This document shows positions 1 to 12,179 of a DNA stretch of 64,000 bases, one piece after another; positions within the stretch are counted from its first letter, which is position 1, and each line of letters starts with the position of its first letter. Origin of the DNA: Periconia sp. R9002 (lineage: Eukaryota; Ascomycota; Dothideomycetes; Pleosporales; Periconiaceae); the NCBI GenBank assembly GCA_023627715.1, contig JAMAHW010000076.1:147912-211911 (forward strand). The letters are read 5' to 3'. Made by a program: the position numbers and the translations under genes. The notes under the pieces were generated by a model, which ran no database searches, had not been told where the DNA came from, and was given only the letters and a program-made list of their open reading frames with translations.

Positions 1-194
1 TGGCCAGGCGACCGAGCAGGTGGCCCTTGCCGTCGATGACCTTTTGGCACAGTTAGCCGTGGTTCTCATCATGTTTTCTGGTGTGCATCTGGATTTTTTG
101 ACGGCGGCGTGCTTCTGAGGCGGTGCACGCATTTGTGCGTTGCATTCCAGAACGGGGGGTGTACACGTACAATGACGGGCTCAAAGGTCGACAT
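1..194 (-). CDS. RPL16: 60S ribosomal protein uL13 (L13a/L16), 5' end, partial
   Basis: uL13 is a structural protein of the large cytosolic ribosomal subunit. On the minus strand a 24-nt first exon (194-171) encodes MSTFEPVI. A 130-nt intron (170-41, GTACGT...AAAAG) follows, and exon 2 (40-1) reads VIDGKGHLLGRLA. This is the classic start of eukaryotic and archaeal uL13, where DGKGHLLGRLA is nearly invariant. The join is in phase and the ATG at 194 gives the usual N-terminus. The rest of the gene lies outside the window. A very early intron is common in fungal ribosomal protein genes. Only about 21 residues are visible, but the motif is distinctive. Confidence 0.9.
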
Positions 195-1584
195 GGTGCT
201 CGATTTCGGGGTTGTTGCTGTGTGGGTTAGTTGTGTCGTGAAGTTGGCTTCGTCGAGGTTTTGGAATGGACCTGTGTGCGCGCTTGGCACGTTCGGCTAT
301 TTACGCACGCCATGCTCAAAACGGACGCGCTAAGTCAACGACACACATGGATTTCCAATTTCACAACTTGAGACGGAAATGTTATCACTTTCTGTGATGC
401 AAGATGTTTGCAATGAACATTTTGCGGATCGTCAGGCTGAAGTATTCCAGGCGGTACTGAGCACTAGAACCATTGGTTTTCTATGGAAGCACCCAGGATT
501 TGCCTCGATATGCAGTTCCGTTAGTACTCTAGTACTATTTACGGTGTCTACACATGCATTTCTTTGTAAGGATAATAGTGCATCCTGCCCTTTTACCTCG
601 TATCCGAATCATCAGTCACTCTGATCATTCTCGGTCTCATGGGTAACTTCGTGAGTCAGCCTTAATCGCGAACAGTCTCCCTATTTATTTGTAGGCTTTC
701 CAGCTATGTAAGTCTGCACGACCCATGGATGATCAGTTTCGTCCTATTGTATCTCGTGAAACAGGTACGCCATCGAGTTATGTACATATTCGAAGATTGT
801 ACTCTGATAGAAGCTAAGGTGGTGGACCGTTAGTAAGATCTAGGATATATAGGAAAGGAAGTTATACTAATAGATTAAGGTCAAGCGTGTTAATGCTGAG
901 AGATAGTCTTTAAGGCTTCAGGCAGTTAGCGCCTAGTCAGGACTGGCTATTGTTAAACTTTGTCTCAGATGAATAAGGCTTTGGAAATGAATAACTGATA
1001 AAGCAGAGAAGATGGGGGGTTTAGCCAGAAACTGATATAGGCCTTTTCGAATGCTCCACCACCAAACACAAACGATAAGTTCGACATTGTTTGGCAACTC
1101 CTTATAGATCAATTTACGCGTCAACTATATTTGGGCACATAATGTAACTACCTATCCCGCTGTGATATACTACTACACATGAAGACAGTGTTTCACATAC
1201 AAATCACGAGTCGATTCAACGAAACGATATATCTTACAGATATCGTCGATCCGTCAACTTAAGTTTAGCAGAATTACTAAAGAATTCCCTCGTTCAATCT
1301 AGTTTCCACATCTCCTGCTTTGGAATCAAACTTTCAAAGTTGAGAGTATGTACAACTCAATCACAGTACGCAGCTGCGGTCTCACGTTGTCAGGAAGGTG
1401 CCAACCCAGGAACAGATTAGCCGATGGCCCGATGCTCCTTTACCAACTACCCATTACACTTGACCAGATGCTTACTCGCAACTGCCATCTCTCTTCGTAC
1501 CTGTTATTGCAGCTTCCATTTACCACTACGTAATTGGCTTGTCTATTGTGATCATGGCTCCGCAACTCTTCTCTTCTTCACTAT
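195..1584. other. Non-coding stretch upstream of uL13 and of the accessory gene
   Basis: About 1.4 kb with only short ORFs that lack family motifs or convincing splice patterns. It should hold the uL13 promoter next to 194 and the promoter of the accessory gene on its right side. It looks more AT-rich and irregular than the housekeeping intergenic regions further on. I see no tRNA or clear transposon coding sequence. Confidence 0.4.
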
Positions 1585-2854
1585 TTGTCTTTGCAAGCCA
1601 GCTATGCCATCGAAAGACCCAACCCCACCGCTCGCAAAGAACTGCGCTCCGGGGCAAGAGCTCCCAAGCCAAGCGAAATTCCCTGGCTCTTAAATTCCAT
1701 GAGACAGGATCCTGGGCAGCACACCCAAGATTTGCAAGGAATCATCCGAACAATCGAACCCCCTATTTCCAACCCAGTGTCTTCCACCCCTCTCCGTCCA
1801 GCTCACGAGTATCTCCAGGGTCTGCCTGAAGATAAACAACAAACTCTACTACAATGGTATACAAGGACCACCCAGATCTCCAGTCTACCAGCCCGTCCTC
1901 GCCGGCCACGAGGTTCATTTGATAGCGGCCGAGCAAGTTCAACCACGATTCCATCAGCGAATCTTTTCGGTTCTGCATTCTCTGCATCCGGCGTGTCAAA
2001 TACCCTTCAACATAGTGTCCAAGGTGGTGGCGGCCAAGCAGGCTCAGCTGCATTTCTGTCAGCTAATCGTTTCGATTCCACCTCTGCATCCGGTGTGCCA
2101 CCTCGACCACAAACAATACTTCCATCACTACATTATACCGTCCATGGTGATAGCGCAGGTTCGGGAGTGATTCCGTCAGCCAATCTCTCCGAGTCTGCCT
2201 TCTCCGCATCCGACGTGTTACTTTGCCCCCTTCAGTCTATTGGGCAAAAGCGAAACCACCAAGCTCATTTCCCCATGCAGCCGTCCCACAGTTCTGATTC
2301 TACAAAGCGCATGAAGATTGCGTCACTACTTCAGCCTATGTCTTCCCCGTCTCCAAAAGAGGTGGCTGGCGGAATGAACACGGCGGATCATGGCGAGGCA
2401 GTTGACGACGTGAACGAGGTGGATCATGGCGAGACGGCTGGCGGCGTGAACACGGCGGGTGAACCAGGAGTCAACAATGGCGAGACACTTGACGCTGTGA
2501 ACACGGCGGGTGGACTAGGAGTCAATGATGCAGTTGGTGAAATGATCACAGCGGGTGACAACGATGGAGAGACGGTTGGCGACCTGAATATAAGTACTCC
2601 AGACCTATCACTCATAGACCCAGCCCTCCTTTCGTCAGTCGATGATGATGATGAACCAATACCCTATCATTCGGGTCAAATCATGTAAGTTGCATCACCA
2701 CTTATGGTACTATCTAGATGCTAATTTCAAAATCAGATCACCTGATAAAATTATAACTACCCCTACCTCGCTAGCTCCTACATCGGACCCTATTGTATGG
2801 ATTGCATGCTCTAACGATAATCCTATTGGGTTTTTATACCTTCTACCAACATAG
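1585..2854 (+). CDS. Accessory low-complexity protein, RPNP/ELRSGARAP family (copy 1)
   Basis: Function unknown. The main exon (about 1585-2684) contains RPNPTARKELRSGARAP near its start, then a Ser/Pro/Ala-rich middle with three repeats of the type PSANLFGSAFSASGV, and an acidic Gly/Val/Asn-rich tail with repeats of GETxxxVNTAG. A 52-nt intron (2685-2736, GTAAGT...CAG) joins in phase to a second exon ending at 2854, giving about 405 residues. The start is uncertain. The ATG at 1604 lies in another frame and matches the start of the second copy (MPRSKRPNP), which implies one base was lost after it. The upstream codon at 1585 is only the open-frame limit and is probably not an ATG. A related broken copy lies at 43.0-43.8 kb. 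It may be a pseudogene. Confidence 0.5.
1949..2217 (+). repeat. Three degenerate coding repeats, period about 107-114 nt
   Basis: Repeat units start near 1949, 2056 and 2170 and encode PSANLFGSAFSASGV, LSANRFDSTSASGV and PSANLSESAFSASDV. They are diverged but clearly related, which points to old internal tandem duplication in the accessory gene. Confidence 0.75.
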
Positions 2855-2931
2855 CATCATGGACATCTGCAAACCTTGCGAGTTTGCATCACCAACTTCT
2901 CAATCGATTTTCGCACATTAATAGCTCCCCA

Positions 2932-3798
2932 ATGGATCCTGACTATTGTGCAGCGATTATTGGAACGACGGTCCTGGAATCGCACACTTTTCTAGGAGAT
3001 GGAGATGAGAAGATATGCGTCTACTGCCCTTTGTGTGAGTTCAAAGTGTGCAGGGGCTTTCGCGAGTTCCAAGGGATCGTCACCGGCATGTTACTACATA
3101 TTTTCAATGTCCACTCGCCCGCATCATCATATATTTGCGAGTATGATCGGTGCCCCAGGTCGGGCTCAGGAACAAAGTACAAGACGTCTAGGGGCTTTAT
3201 CAATCATATGGCACAGTATCATCTCGACGCATTCCTCCAGGATGAGAGCCAGCATATCTCTATGGAGTATTTAGTGGGAGGTCAATCCATCCGGACGCAC
3301 ACATTGGGGAACGCGGTTACCCACTCACATATTGTCCTTTCAGAATTCCCTTCTTTCATCAGATTTGGCATGGAATCTCTTGTCACCTCAGACAACTTGT
3401 TAACAGACACTGTTTGTTGGTACCTCCGTCATACTATCCCGCGCTCGAACACTGCGAACTTAGTCCTAATTGGACTAGATGCATGGGGTTGCAACCTTGT
3501 GCAGTTGAAGGAAGTCTGCAAAATGGGGTACTTCAATATCCACATCCTCGACCTCCGCAGGGAAGTACCTGAATACCTGGATTTGTCATTTTACACCAAT
3601 CATGACGATCATTACGCTACTGCTGTCTACAATTCCACAGCTTTCTATGTTGCTATTGGACAGTTCCGAGAGTCACCTCTACCGCATGTCGAAGTTGCTA
3701 TGATGTCAGAAGAGAAGAGACGACACGCCAATCTCGTTGTGGCACTTGGTTACATGAGGACAAAGAAAAGCCAACGAGCAACCCGTCGAGGAGGATAA
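2932..3798 (+). CDS. Protein with two C2H2-like zinc fingers, accessory locus partner
   Basis: A 288-residue intronless frame counted from the ATG at 2932; upstream in-frame codons are non-ATG. Finger 1 uses C32-x2-C35 and H56-x4-H61, and finger 2 uses C69-x4-C74 and H92-x4-H97. The linkers are longer than in classical C2H2 fingers. Residues 190-260 read like a compact alpha/beta fold, with LVLIGLDAWG, then an ILDLR motif and a later conserved-looking Asp/His segment. This layout faintly recalls DEDD/RNase H-like nucleases, but that is only an inference. It starts about 80 nt after the accessory gene on the same strand. A relic with the same finger spacing lies at 42.5-42.7 kb. The product is probably nuclear and nucleic-acid binding, with function unknown. 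Confidence 0.6.
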   Translation: MDPDYCAAIIGTTVLESHTFLGDGDEKICVYCPLCEFKVCRGFREFQGIVTGMLLHIFNVHSPASSYICEYDRCPRSGSGTKYKTSRGFINHMAQYHLDAFLQDESQHISMEYLVGGQSIRTHTLGNAVTHSHIVLSEFPSFIRFGMESLVTSDNLLTDTVCWYLRHTIPRSNTANLVLIGLDAWGCNLVQLKEVCKMGYFNIHILDLRREVPEYLDLSFYTNHDDHYATAVYNSTAFYVAIGQFRESPLPHVEVAMMSEEKRRHANLVVALGYMRTKKSQRATRRGG

Positions 3799-6700
3799 TG
3801 GCAATAGTAGTAGCGCAGATGCATATAGTATGAATCCAAATATTCCTGCATGAAACAGTCCGCGCCCATCACACTTACCACTCTGCGTACAACGCTTCGA
3901 GGATGTCATCCCCCTTACATTGTAGTCCTCTTAGAAGTAAGTAGAATACCAGGAGGGTGTCTGTATATAATGTTTTCACTTTTTTCTAGACAGTTTTGTT
4001 ATTCAGGAATCAATAAAGATGTAGAAGTCATGTTACGGAAAGTAGCTTTATCTATAATGCTGTTTTGTGAGTCCGGGATATACCAACATACGCGTGAAAG
4101 CTACGAGAATCTTTTTTTTTCTTTTTTGTGGGTAGGTGGCTGGTACCTATTCTATCAAGGTTCGATACTGACAAGGCAGTCACGAGTGTTTCCATGGGTC
4201 ATGTGAATGGGTAGGGCTCGCTCGGATATGCCACTAACGGAATGCGAAGCGGTGGATTACGGACGAATTCGCCCCAGTAGTCATTGTTGATTAAGGAAAC
4301 AAGCAAAGCTGACGGTTTTGCGCTCACTTTTCTCACCCTAACAGGTCTACCTCCGGAGAAGAACTTCCGCAGCAACCCGGGATTCTTTGGGATGATGTAC
4401 ATAGATGAAAGACAGTTGCCCCCGATTTTCAAGTCAGTCTAAGCGCTTACTTCTTCAGGGTAGAGCGAAAGTGCCCTACAACATGACTTGGGTGTACGTT
4501 TGATGGTAAATGACAAGGAGACATGCCCAGACCTACCGGCATCAAAGAATCGACGAAGAAACCTGAATTGTTCCACGATGTCTGCAGCCACAGCCTGTGC
4601 CACACCGCTAGTTTAGTGTTGTTTCTTGTGTAGATGCGTATGTGGCTCACCCGGTGTTGCCAACTTTGCAGGGCCGAGTGCCACAGGTTGCCAAATCTCG
4701 GCAGTGAAAGCCACACTTGCTTAACGTCTTTTGCGTGATTGTCGGGACTAGGGAATCACCTGCATATCTAGACCGGTAGATAGTGGCGAATCTCCAGCGG
4801 AATGAATTGGATCGGTGCGCGATTGTTTATCAGATTGATTGCAACTTACCTTTGATGAGAATACGCTCTAGAATACACATCGGGGCTGTAACGCACAAGA
4901 CGGATTTAATTGGTACGATTGGGCATCAGAACAACTCCTTCAACTCGTGTTCCAACCACTGAATGGGCTCGGCTCCCAACAACGGTATCAGGTGGTAGAA
5001 AAGATTCAATTTCCCCCAGGATCCGCTTGGACCGATCACATTGCAGATGACGCCACAGAATGCAGTCAAGCCACGTATTCGAACTTGGCGGGTTACAGTC
5101 GTAGCAGCGGACTGTCCAATTTTGTCGCAAACGCCTAGCGGCGCCACAGTTGCTAGTGCCGCAATACGTAATTGGAGTCGTGGCTCCAAATAGGATTTTT
5201 CCAGTGGGATGGAAAACTGCGCCGATGTTGGATACCATGTTACGCTAAAACCGTCTCGTATTACCCACTAGAGAAAACGAGAACGACGAGTTACGATCGG
5301 GAAGCAGAGTTTTGCATCGAGGGAAATTCAACTTTGAACGTGGAACCCGATTCGTAGGTATTGTCGCGGATTGTGTGGATCTTGCTCGCATGTTCATTAC
5401 TGCGACGTGAGAGAAATTAACCATGCACGCAGGTGCGATCGACTAGGTTGTTGCTCTTCTAGACGACTGATTGGAAAGCATTGTACCTGTGCTCAATCGT
5501 GGGGTCCTGCTTTTGATTCCCTGGCCAATGTTCACGCAGACACAGGTATGCCAAGAACAAACGAGAAATGCCAAAGCAGACTGCAGCTGTTTTGAGTGAG
5601 TTACTCGCGAGGCGTAGATTTAGTTAGTGTTTCGTAGAGAAACAAATGGCTCATTGCTCCTTGACTGATCATATGTGTTCCCGTGGCTGAGGCGTGAGCT
5701 GAATAGTCTTTGATTGTTTTCCCACGCGATGGGATATACTAAGGGTCATTTCCCCTGTCAATGCCTTACGTATGATACGGGTTACACCGCCATAGACAAT
5801 CCTGTCGAGACAGCACATGCTGTACGCGGCCGGCAGAATACTGGATGCCAAGATGATGGGTATGCACCTGTCTCCTGATGGGTTGTCGAAGAGTACAAAA
5901 GATAATCAGCGTTGGGCTGAGAAGGAATAGATTTGATGGTTGGAGTTGTTTGTGCCATCAATGCCTATCATGTAGAGTCAGGCTAGGAAAGAGCACTTGA
6001 GGCTCCCAGCAATAGTGGCAGTTAGCTCCTGCCCTCCTGCCCTCCCGTGCCACGACCACCCGATCCTCTCGCTCCCTTTCCTTGAAGCATCCATCCGTCA
6101 CCAACCTCCAAGCTCGGCATGCATCTCCTTCTGTGGCACTCTCCTCTCCTCTTTGCGGGCTCTTTGAAACTAGCGGAATAATGGTGAGGGTGGGTAGTGT
6201 GGCTGGTCCATACGCCCCACGCCTTGATTGGGAGCGGAGGAGACCGGAGGCTTGGCAACGCCTCAGTGGCGCCTGAGCACGCGATTTTAGAGGCTCCCTC
6301 TGCCGAGATATCCGGTCACGTGCCGGTGATGCGAAGATCCTGCAATGAATCGGGCATGCCCCGGACGATTCGAAGGGCATTCAGAAGGGCCAAAGAAAGA
6401 ATTCCGTCACGACCGGCTGCAATACAAACGGGGAACCAATACTCGGTTACAGCGAAGCCTTGCCAGAAGCAGCGGCTGGCGGGCTGGTGACTTAGGATTC
6501 GGGCATATCCACCTTTTGGGCCAAGGCCCATGGCTCTGGATAGTTGGGTCTGCGTGGGTTTCGCTCGACCATTTTCCTCGTTTCTCGGCGGTGCGGCGCT
6601 GGGGCTGATGTGCACTTGTGGATGCGAACTTGTGGCAGTTGCTGGTGAAGCCACTCTTGATACCCTATGCCCCTGGTCAGTTGACGGCGAGAATACGGTA

Positions 6701-7234
6701 GGAAACCAGATGCGCCACAGGCTTGGCGCAGCTACCTTTGCTTCGCTATCTCCGCCTGCGGCTAGCCTCTTTGCGCTCGTTATATCTGCCTTGACAATGG
6801 ACCCGTCATCATGGCCTTCAGGCCAAGCGTGCCCGCGACAGAGGGACGTGACGCATTGCTTGCCCAAACGTTACCCAACACTGATCCGGTGAAGCAGAGA
6901 CCCCGCAATACCTCTTCTTCTCCCGTTTTATACAAGAGGACGGCTTTACAGAAGCATCTTGGATTGCATACGTATGTACATACAAACTGAACATGAGCAG
7001 AGGGCTTGGAGACGATACAGAATCGCAGACGTACCCCAACTGAAAATACCAACGCTTTGAATGCTGCACGCTATCCCAGCAATGCCAGGGTCCGTCCGCC
7101 ATACACCAGTTCCACTATTCTGTGCCTTCCACCGCCCCTCCCCGCTGCTTAGTCAAGCCCGCCGATGACACTGATTGAATTTCTTCTTAGCCTGCACACC
7201 CCCAGTCTGTAATGCTTCCCCCGTGTGCCACACA
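3799..7234. other. Long stretch without a supportable gene
   Basis: About 3.4 kb. ORFs of up to 183 codons occur on the minus strand (6867-6316) and around 5238-4906, but none has a recognisable domain and several overlap in different frames. The 4.2-5.6 kb part could be decayed coding sequence linked to the accessory locus. The last kilobase should contain the promoter and leader of the transcription factor gene. No tRNA, rRNA or repeat was found by eye. Confidence 0.35.
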
Positions 7235-10200
7235 ATGGATGCTTCCACCTCCCCAGATGTTGATGCTCCTCAGACCGATCCAGCCCATCTCGACTCCCTC
7301 GACTCCAAAGATTCCCAAGATGTCGCCGATCAGACGTCGCCAATTAACGATGACACAGAAGATCAGCCACAGAGGTCTGCCACAGGGCCAATGCAGAAGC
7401 GAAGAAGAGTAACTCGCGCATGGTACGTCTGCGCCGCTCGCCGAACCCTCTCCGCCACCCTCCCAACGTCACATCGCTTCCTGCCCACGACTCCAAATTC
7501 CCCCCGACTGACCCTTCTCCAGCGATGAGTGCCGGCGGAAGAAGATCAAATGCGACGGCAAGCAGCCTTGCACCCACTGCACCGTCTACAGCTATGGTAT
7601 GTCGTTTTCCATCTCCACAAGCCCCATGCGCTTAGCTTAGTCCCATGGTGTGGCGCAGAATGTACCTACGATCAACCATCAAACCGACGCAGAACTGCCG
7701 CACCTCAGTACATCGAAGCCCTCGAGACCCAATTGAAGCGCGCAAAGGGCATCCTGTCCCTGATTATCCCCACTCTTGATCTAAATGACGCCAGTATTGA
7801 CGCCCATTTGCAAAGCGGCATTCTGCCCCAACTTCCTCCAGGCGTGTCGAGACAGCCACAGATTACCCGTGTGGCTCCAAGCCGTGACGATGGCGCAAAA
7901 GCGGAGGTGGCCGACTCGCATCTCGAATCCATGGTCCAGGCGACAGGGCAACTTGATCTGGATGAAGATGGCAACTGGGACTACCACGGCCATTCCTCTG
8001 GCTTGAGCTTCATGCGGAGAATTCAGCAAGACTTTGGCCACATAATTGGTGACAAAGCACACAGTTCACCCCTGTTTATGAAGCATCGCCTGCAAATGTT
8101 CGATTCACCGAGTTCGAACCATCTGTCGCCTGCAGACTCCACAAGTGCTAACCCACCCAGCACTGATCTACCTTCCAAGAAAGAGGCCAGGGAGTTGTGT
8201 GACAAGGCTTTGATCGATGCTGGAGCATTGCTTAGGGTTGTACATTTGCCATCTTTCTACAAATCGCTAGACCGCTTATACGAGACATCGCCCGAAAATT
8301 ATACCAATGCTGAAAATAGCTTCCTGCCTCTCCTGTACGCCGTGCTAGCCTTAGGTACCTTGTTCTCTAAGAATGACTCTGAAACCGATCAGTCACACTA
8401 TGAAGCCACGATTGAGGAAGGGTGAGATACTATTGGAACCCTGTATTACATGTCCATGATGCACTTCTGACTCCCACGCAGCTATAAGTATTTCCGGGCA
8501 TCACGGCAACTCTTGGATATCGCAGACTGTCGCGATTTGGTCTCGCTGCAGGCCATTGTGTTCATGATACAGTTTCTTCAGAGCTCTGCAAAACTTTCCA
8601 CTTGCTACTCGTACATCGGCGTCGCTCTCCGATCAGCTCTCCGCATGGGTCTCCACAGATCGTTCAATATCAATTTCACTCCTATCGAGGCGGAAACGCG
8701 CAAGCGCCTATTTTGGGTCATTTGGCGAATGGACACGTACGTGGGTGCGATGCTTGGGCTCCCCCTCTTCCTGGATGACGAGGATGTTGATCAGGACTAT
8801 CCATCTGAAGTAGACGACGAATGCATAACCGAAACAGAGATACTCTCTATGCCAAAAGGCGCCATTTCAGTCATGGCGGCTGCTAATGCACATGCAAAAA
8901 TCATTCAGGTACTAGCAAAGGTTTGCAAATATGTCTATCCGACAAAGGGAACGCAATCTGGTGGCAAGTACTCTGTTACATACTCAGTAAGCTATTCGAA
9001 AATTCGAGAGATTGAACAGGACATGCAGAGCTGGCTAGACGAGCTGCCAATGGCATTGAGGCCCGGCGGTGAAGCCCCTCCTATCATCATTCGGTGAGCA
9101 AGGATTTCCTCGTACAATTATCGCAAGGCTAATGTGTGTAGGGTACAACAACTTCTACGGATGGCCTTTGCGCATGCTCAACTGCTGCTCTATCGACCAT
9201 TCTTGCATTATGTTTCTCAGTCCAACAGAGACAAGTCGTCTGTCGATCAACGAGCATTTGCATGCGCCTCTGCCTGTGTCAGTGTCTCTCGCAACATCAT
9301 CCATATCATGACCGAAATGAAGAGGAAAGATCTTCTGATCGGTGCATACTGGTTCTCCATGTATACAACATTTTTCGCCATCATGACTCTGCTCTACTTT
9401 GTCTTGGAGCATCCGGATAGTCCCACCAGCCATGAATTGTTTAAAGATGCCATGGAAGGCAAGCAGCTGCTGGATGATTTTGCAAAGCGTAGTCTAGCAG
9501 CCGACAGGTGCTCATCGACGCTCAAGGTAAGCATATATGTTCTCTGTTTTTTCGTTGCTCTTGCTCATCTAGTGACAGGCCATTTTTGACAAACTACCCG
9601 AGTCAATCACACAACCTAGTGAGAGTGCCGAGAGCAAGAAGCGTCGACAAGAAAGCCTACCGCAGTCCATGCAAACCCGCCCTCATCTGCTCAAGCATGA
9701 CTCTGACTCTGATTTTATTGCAACGAGTCCGCGACGTGCTCAAACCTTCCCGGAAAGCACCGCTGGCACAAAGCGAACGGCATTTCCCTTATCGCAATCT
9801 CATTTGGCAAATCTCGGCGTGGATCCGGCCTACATCTCTCCTTCACAGTCGAGCTCGGATCTCTTCGAGGCGACACCCAGTCTTACACCTACTTCCGTGA
9901 CCGCCAGTAGTTTAAGCAGTTATAGCATGGCTGCAGGTCCTAACCAGCCTCCAAGGCCAGGCCGACATTTTTCTGGCACGCCTCTATCGCATAGTTACAC
10001 TGATCACTCTGGCCTTAGTGTCCCCTTGTCCGACATGAATACCATGATGTTCCCCACGGCTGACCCGATGCAATATCCGAATCAGGCAATGACGACTTTC
10101 GAAGATACTCACCCACAAACTTTTGTTTACAAGCATGCCCTGCCAAATGTGACACAGCTTCCCTACCATCACGCTTCTGGCGTCGACATCAAATCTGCTC

Positions 10201-10520
10201 CCGCGCCATATGGTGCCATGGGCAACGTTCCCATAGGACCGCGACGAGCCGATAGCGAGGTACAGCTACTGGGACCTATGCCTATGTATTTGATGCAGGG
10301 AGCTCAGCAGCGAGGTTTTCACCCATCACCCGGTCTCCATTCCACGCCAATACCGAACCAAGAAGGGGGCAACCTGAGTTTCGACGAGCTTTTCAGTGGA
10401 GAAGAATGGGCTCAGACTTTCATGGACCAGGGCCTTGGTCTCAGTGGTAACGCAAACGCTGCTGTTTCTGGTCCCAACTACCCTAGAAACCCCCCATACG
10501 GCATGGGAGGCTGGCAATGA
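7235..10520 (+). CDS. Zn2Cys6 fungal transcription factor
   Basis: DNA-binding regulator of the Gal4-type family with a fungal-specific transcription factor middle domain. Six exons: 7235-7422, 7523-7596, 7659-8421, 8482-9093, 9142-9526 and 9579-10520; introns are 48-100 nt. Splicing completes the cluster CDECRRKKIKCDGKQPCTHC followed six residues later by the last Cys (CX2CX6CX5CX2CX6C), preceded by a basic KRRRVTRA. PQYIEALETQLKRA after it is the usual linker and coiled coil. The middle domain spans roughly residues 220-500. The C-terminal third is Ser/Pro/Gln-rich and likely disordered or activating. The ATG at 7235 is chosen because it gives an acidic Asp/Ser N-terminus directly before the basic stretch. 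The target pathway cannot be deduced; it has no clear cluster neighbours. Confidence 0.92.
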
Positions 10521-12179
10521 AAGACTGAAGATGCAGCAAACAATTGTGGACGACCGAGAGGAAGATGTCCAAAGGAGAAAGAAAAGATCACAATGATCTA
10601 CATACAGCGGCGGCTGTTCCCCAAGTCAAAGATTCTTAGCGAAGATTTGCTTCCACCCGTCAGCCACAGACACGCGACAACAAACTGACATTAGCGACAT
10701 TTGTTTTGTATTAGACTAATTATTCAACGATATTAGCAGAAAAAGCGTCTCTCGCACGGAATTGGAATTGTTCGGACACAATAAAAAACGGATGATACTT
10801 CGCGGATTCGCATTGCATCAGGCCAGGCTGGCTCCAAGGCAGCGAGAGCGGGATCTCCTCGCAAATACACACTTCCTTTCCCTTTTCGATTCGGGATACC
10901 CACAAATCTTGTTCCATTTACTTGTATTGGCGTTTTCCTTGGTCCTTGTCATCGTCTTGTTTATGTCGTATTGGAATTTGCATGGAGCCGCAGCGTGTTG
11001 TTGTTTCATGCTGCCTACGAGGAATGATACCAATGTCAGAGCATTTACGTTTCTCGTTTGTTTCATAGTTCAGTAGTTTCGGTTATTTCGGGATCATTAG
11101 ACGGCGGCCTGGGTGCATTCAACGAGCATTGTTCTTGACCGCGGCTACAAAAAGGACATCTAGCACGGGGAGAAACAAAAACCAAGGCGCGGAATTTCAT
11201 GCCATATGTATGTATCTTATTTTAGTTTATTTAATTGATCTATTCACAAAATGTGTATTTGCTGCTGCAATTCCTTTCTCATATTCTGATGTTTTAAAAA
11301 AGCCAAGCCAGTATAAACATGAGAAATATTGGTAAAAAAACTCGTAGGATGATGGTCTTTTTATTTGGCGGTTGTGTACTTTACCCCTTTTCGTTCATTG
11401 TGCTAAAGGGTGAATTGGGGAACACTTTGGCAACAAAGAGCAGATAGACAGGACGTCAATTTAAAGCCCAGCTAATTTCGAAAACGGAAACCCTGTACCG
11501 TGGCACCATGGCTGTGCACATGTAACCCTTTTAAATAAGAGGGTGGCGAGGTTCCGCTCCGCTGCGTTGTGGCGTGTGGCTTTAGCAAGAGAAGGTGCGT
11601 GCGGTGAGGGTGGTCGACTTTCCGCCCGCTAACCTTGGTTGGGATGATGAGTCAGCGCCCTTCTACTTTTTAGCCCTTTTCGTGCTTTCTCCGCCACCGC
11701 CCTCTGGAATATTCGTAACTTTAAACGGCGGTACGAGAGAGGATAAGAAGAGGGGTAGTCTGTTCAAAAATTTCTTTCTTTTCCCAGTTTTCTTGTGGTT
11801 CGTTTCTGAGAAATTAACTGGGTGAATCTCTTTTTTTTTTCTGTTGCAGGTTTTCGAGCCTTTTGCGGTGGTGCGCTAGCTAGCTTCAAGGCGGGAAAGC
11901 TGAGAGCCCCGTTGTTCCTGACGTCCAAACGACAACTCCTTCCGCATAAAAGAGAAACGACCACGAAACTGAAGAAAGAGTGACGTAATTGGAAGTTCAT
12001 AAGAGGAAAGAAAGAACGGAGACAGCACCGCAGTGGAATAAATTAAAAAAGAAAGAGCTATACGTGTTCTAGTCCGCTCTTCACTCTCGCGCACTTACCC
12101 TAATCACGCACACTCACTCGCGAAAATTCCACCCAAACACGTCTTCCGAAGCGCGGTGACCCAAGCGCGGAAGGGAATC
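10521..12179. other. Intergenic region
   Basis: About 1.66 kb between the 3' end of the transcription factor gene and the TPT1 start. It holds only short ORFs without motifs and several A/T runs near 11.2-11.35 kb. It presumably contains the upstream terminator and the TPT1 promoter and leader. Confidence 0.5.

Noticed and set aside
5050..5110. A tRNA-like T-loop (attcgaa) near 5075
   Set aside because: The flanking bases cannot form a T-stem, and no D-arm or acceptor stem is visible.
6316..6867. Minus-strand 183-codon frame
   Set aside because: No recognised domain and several overlapping frames on both strands; treated as chance.
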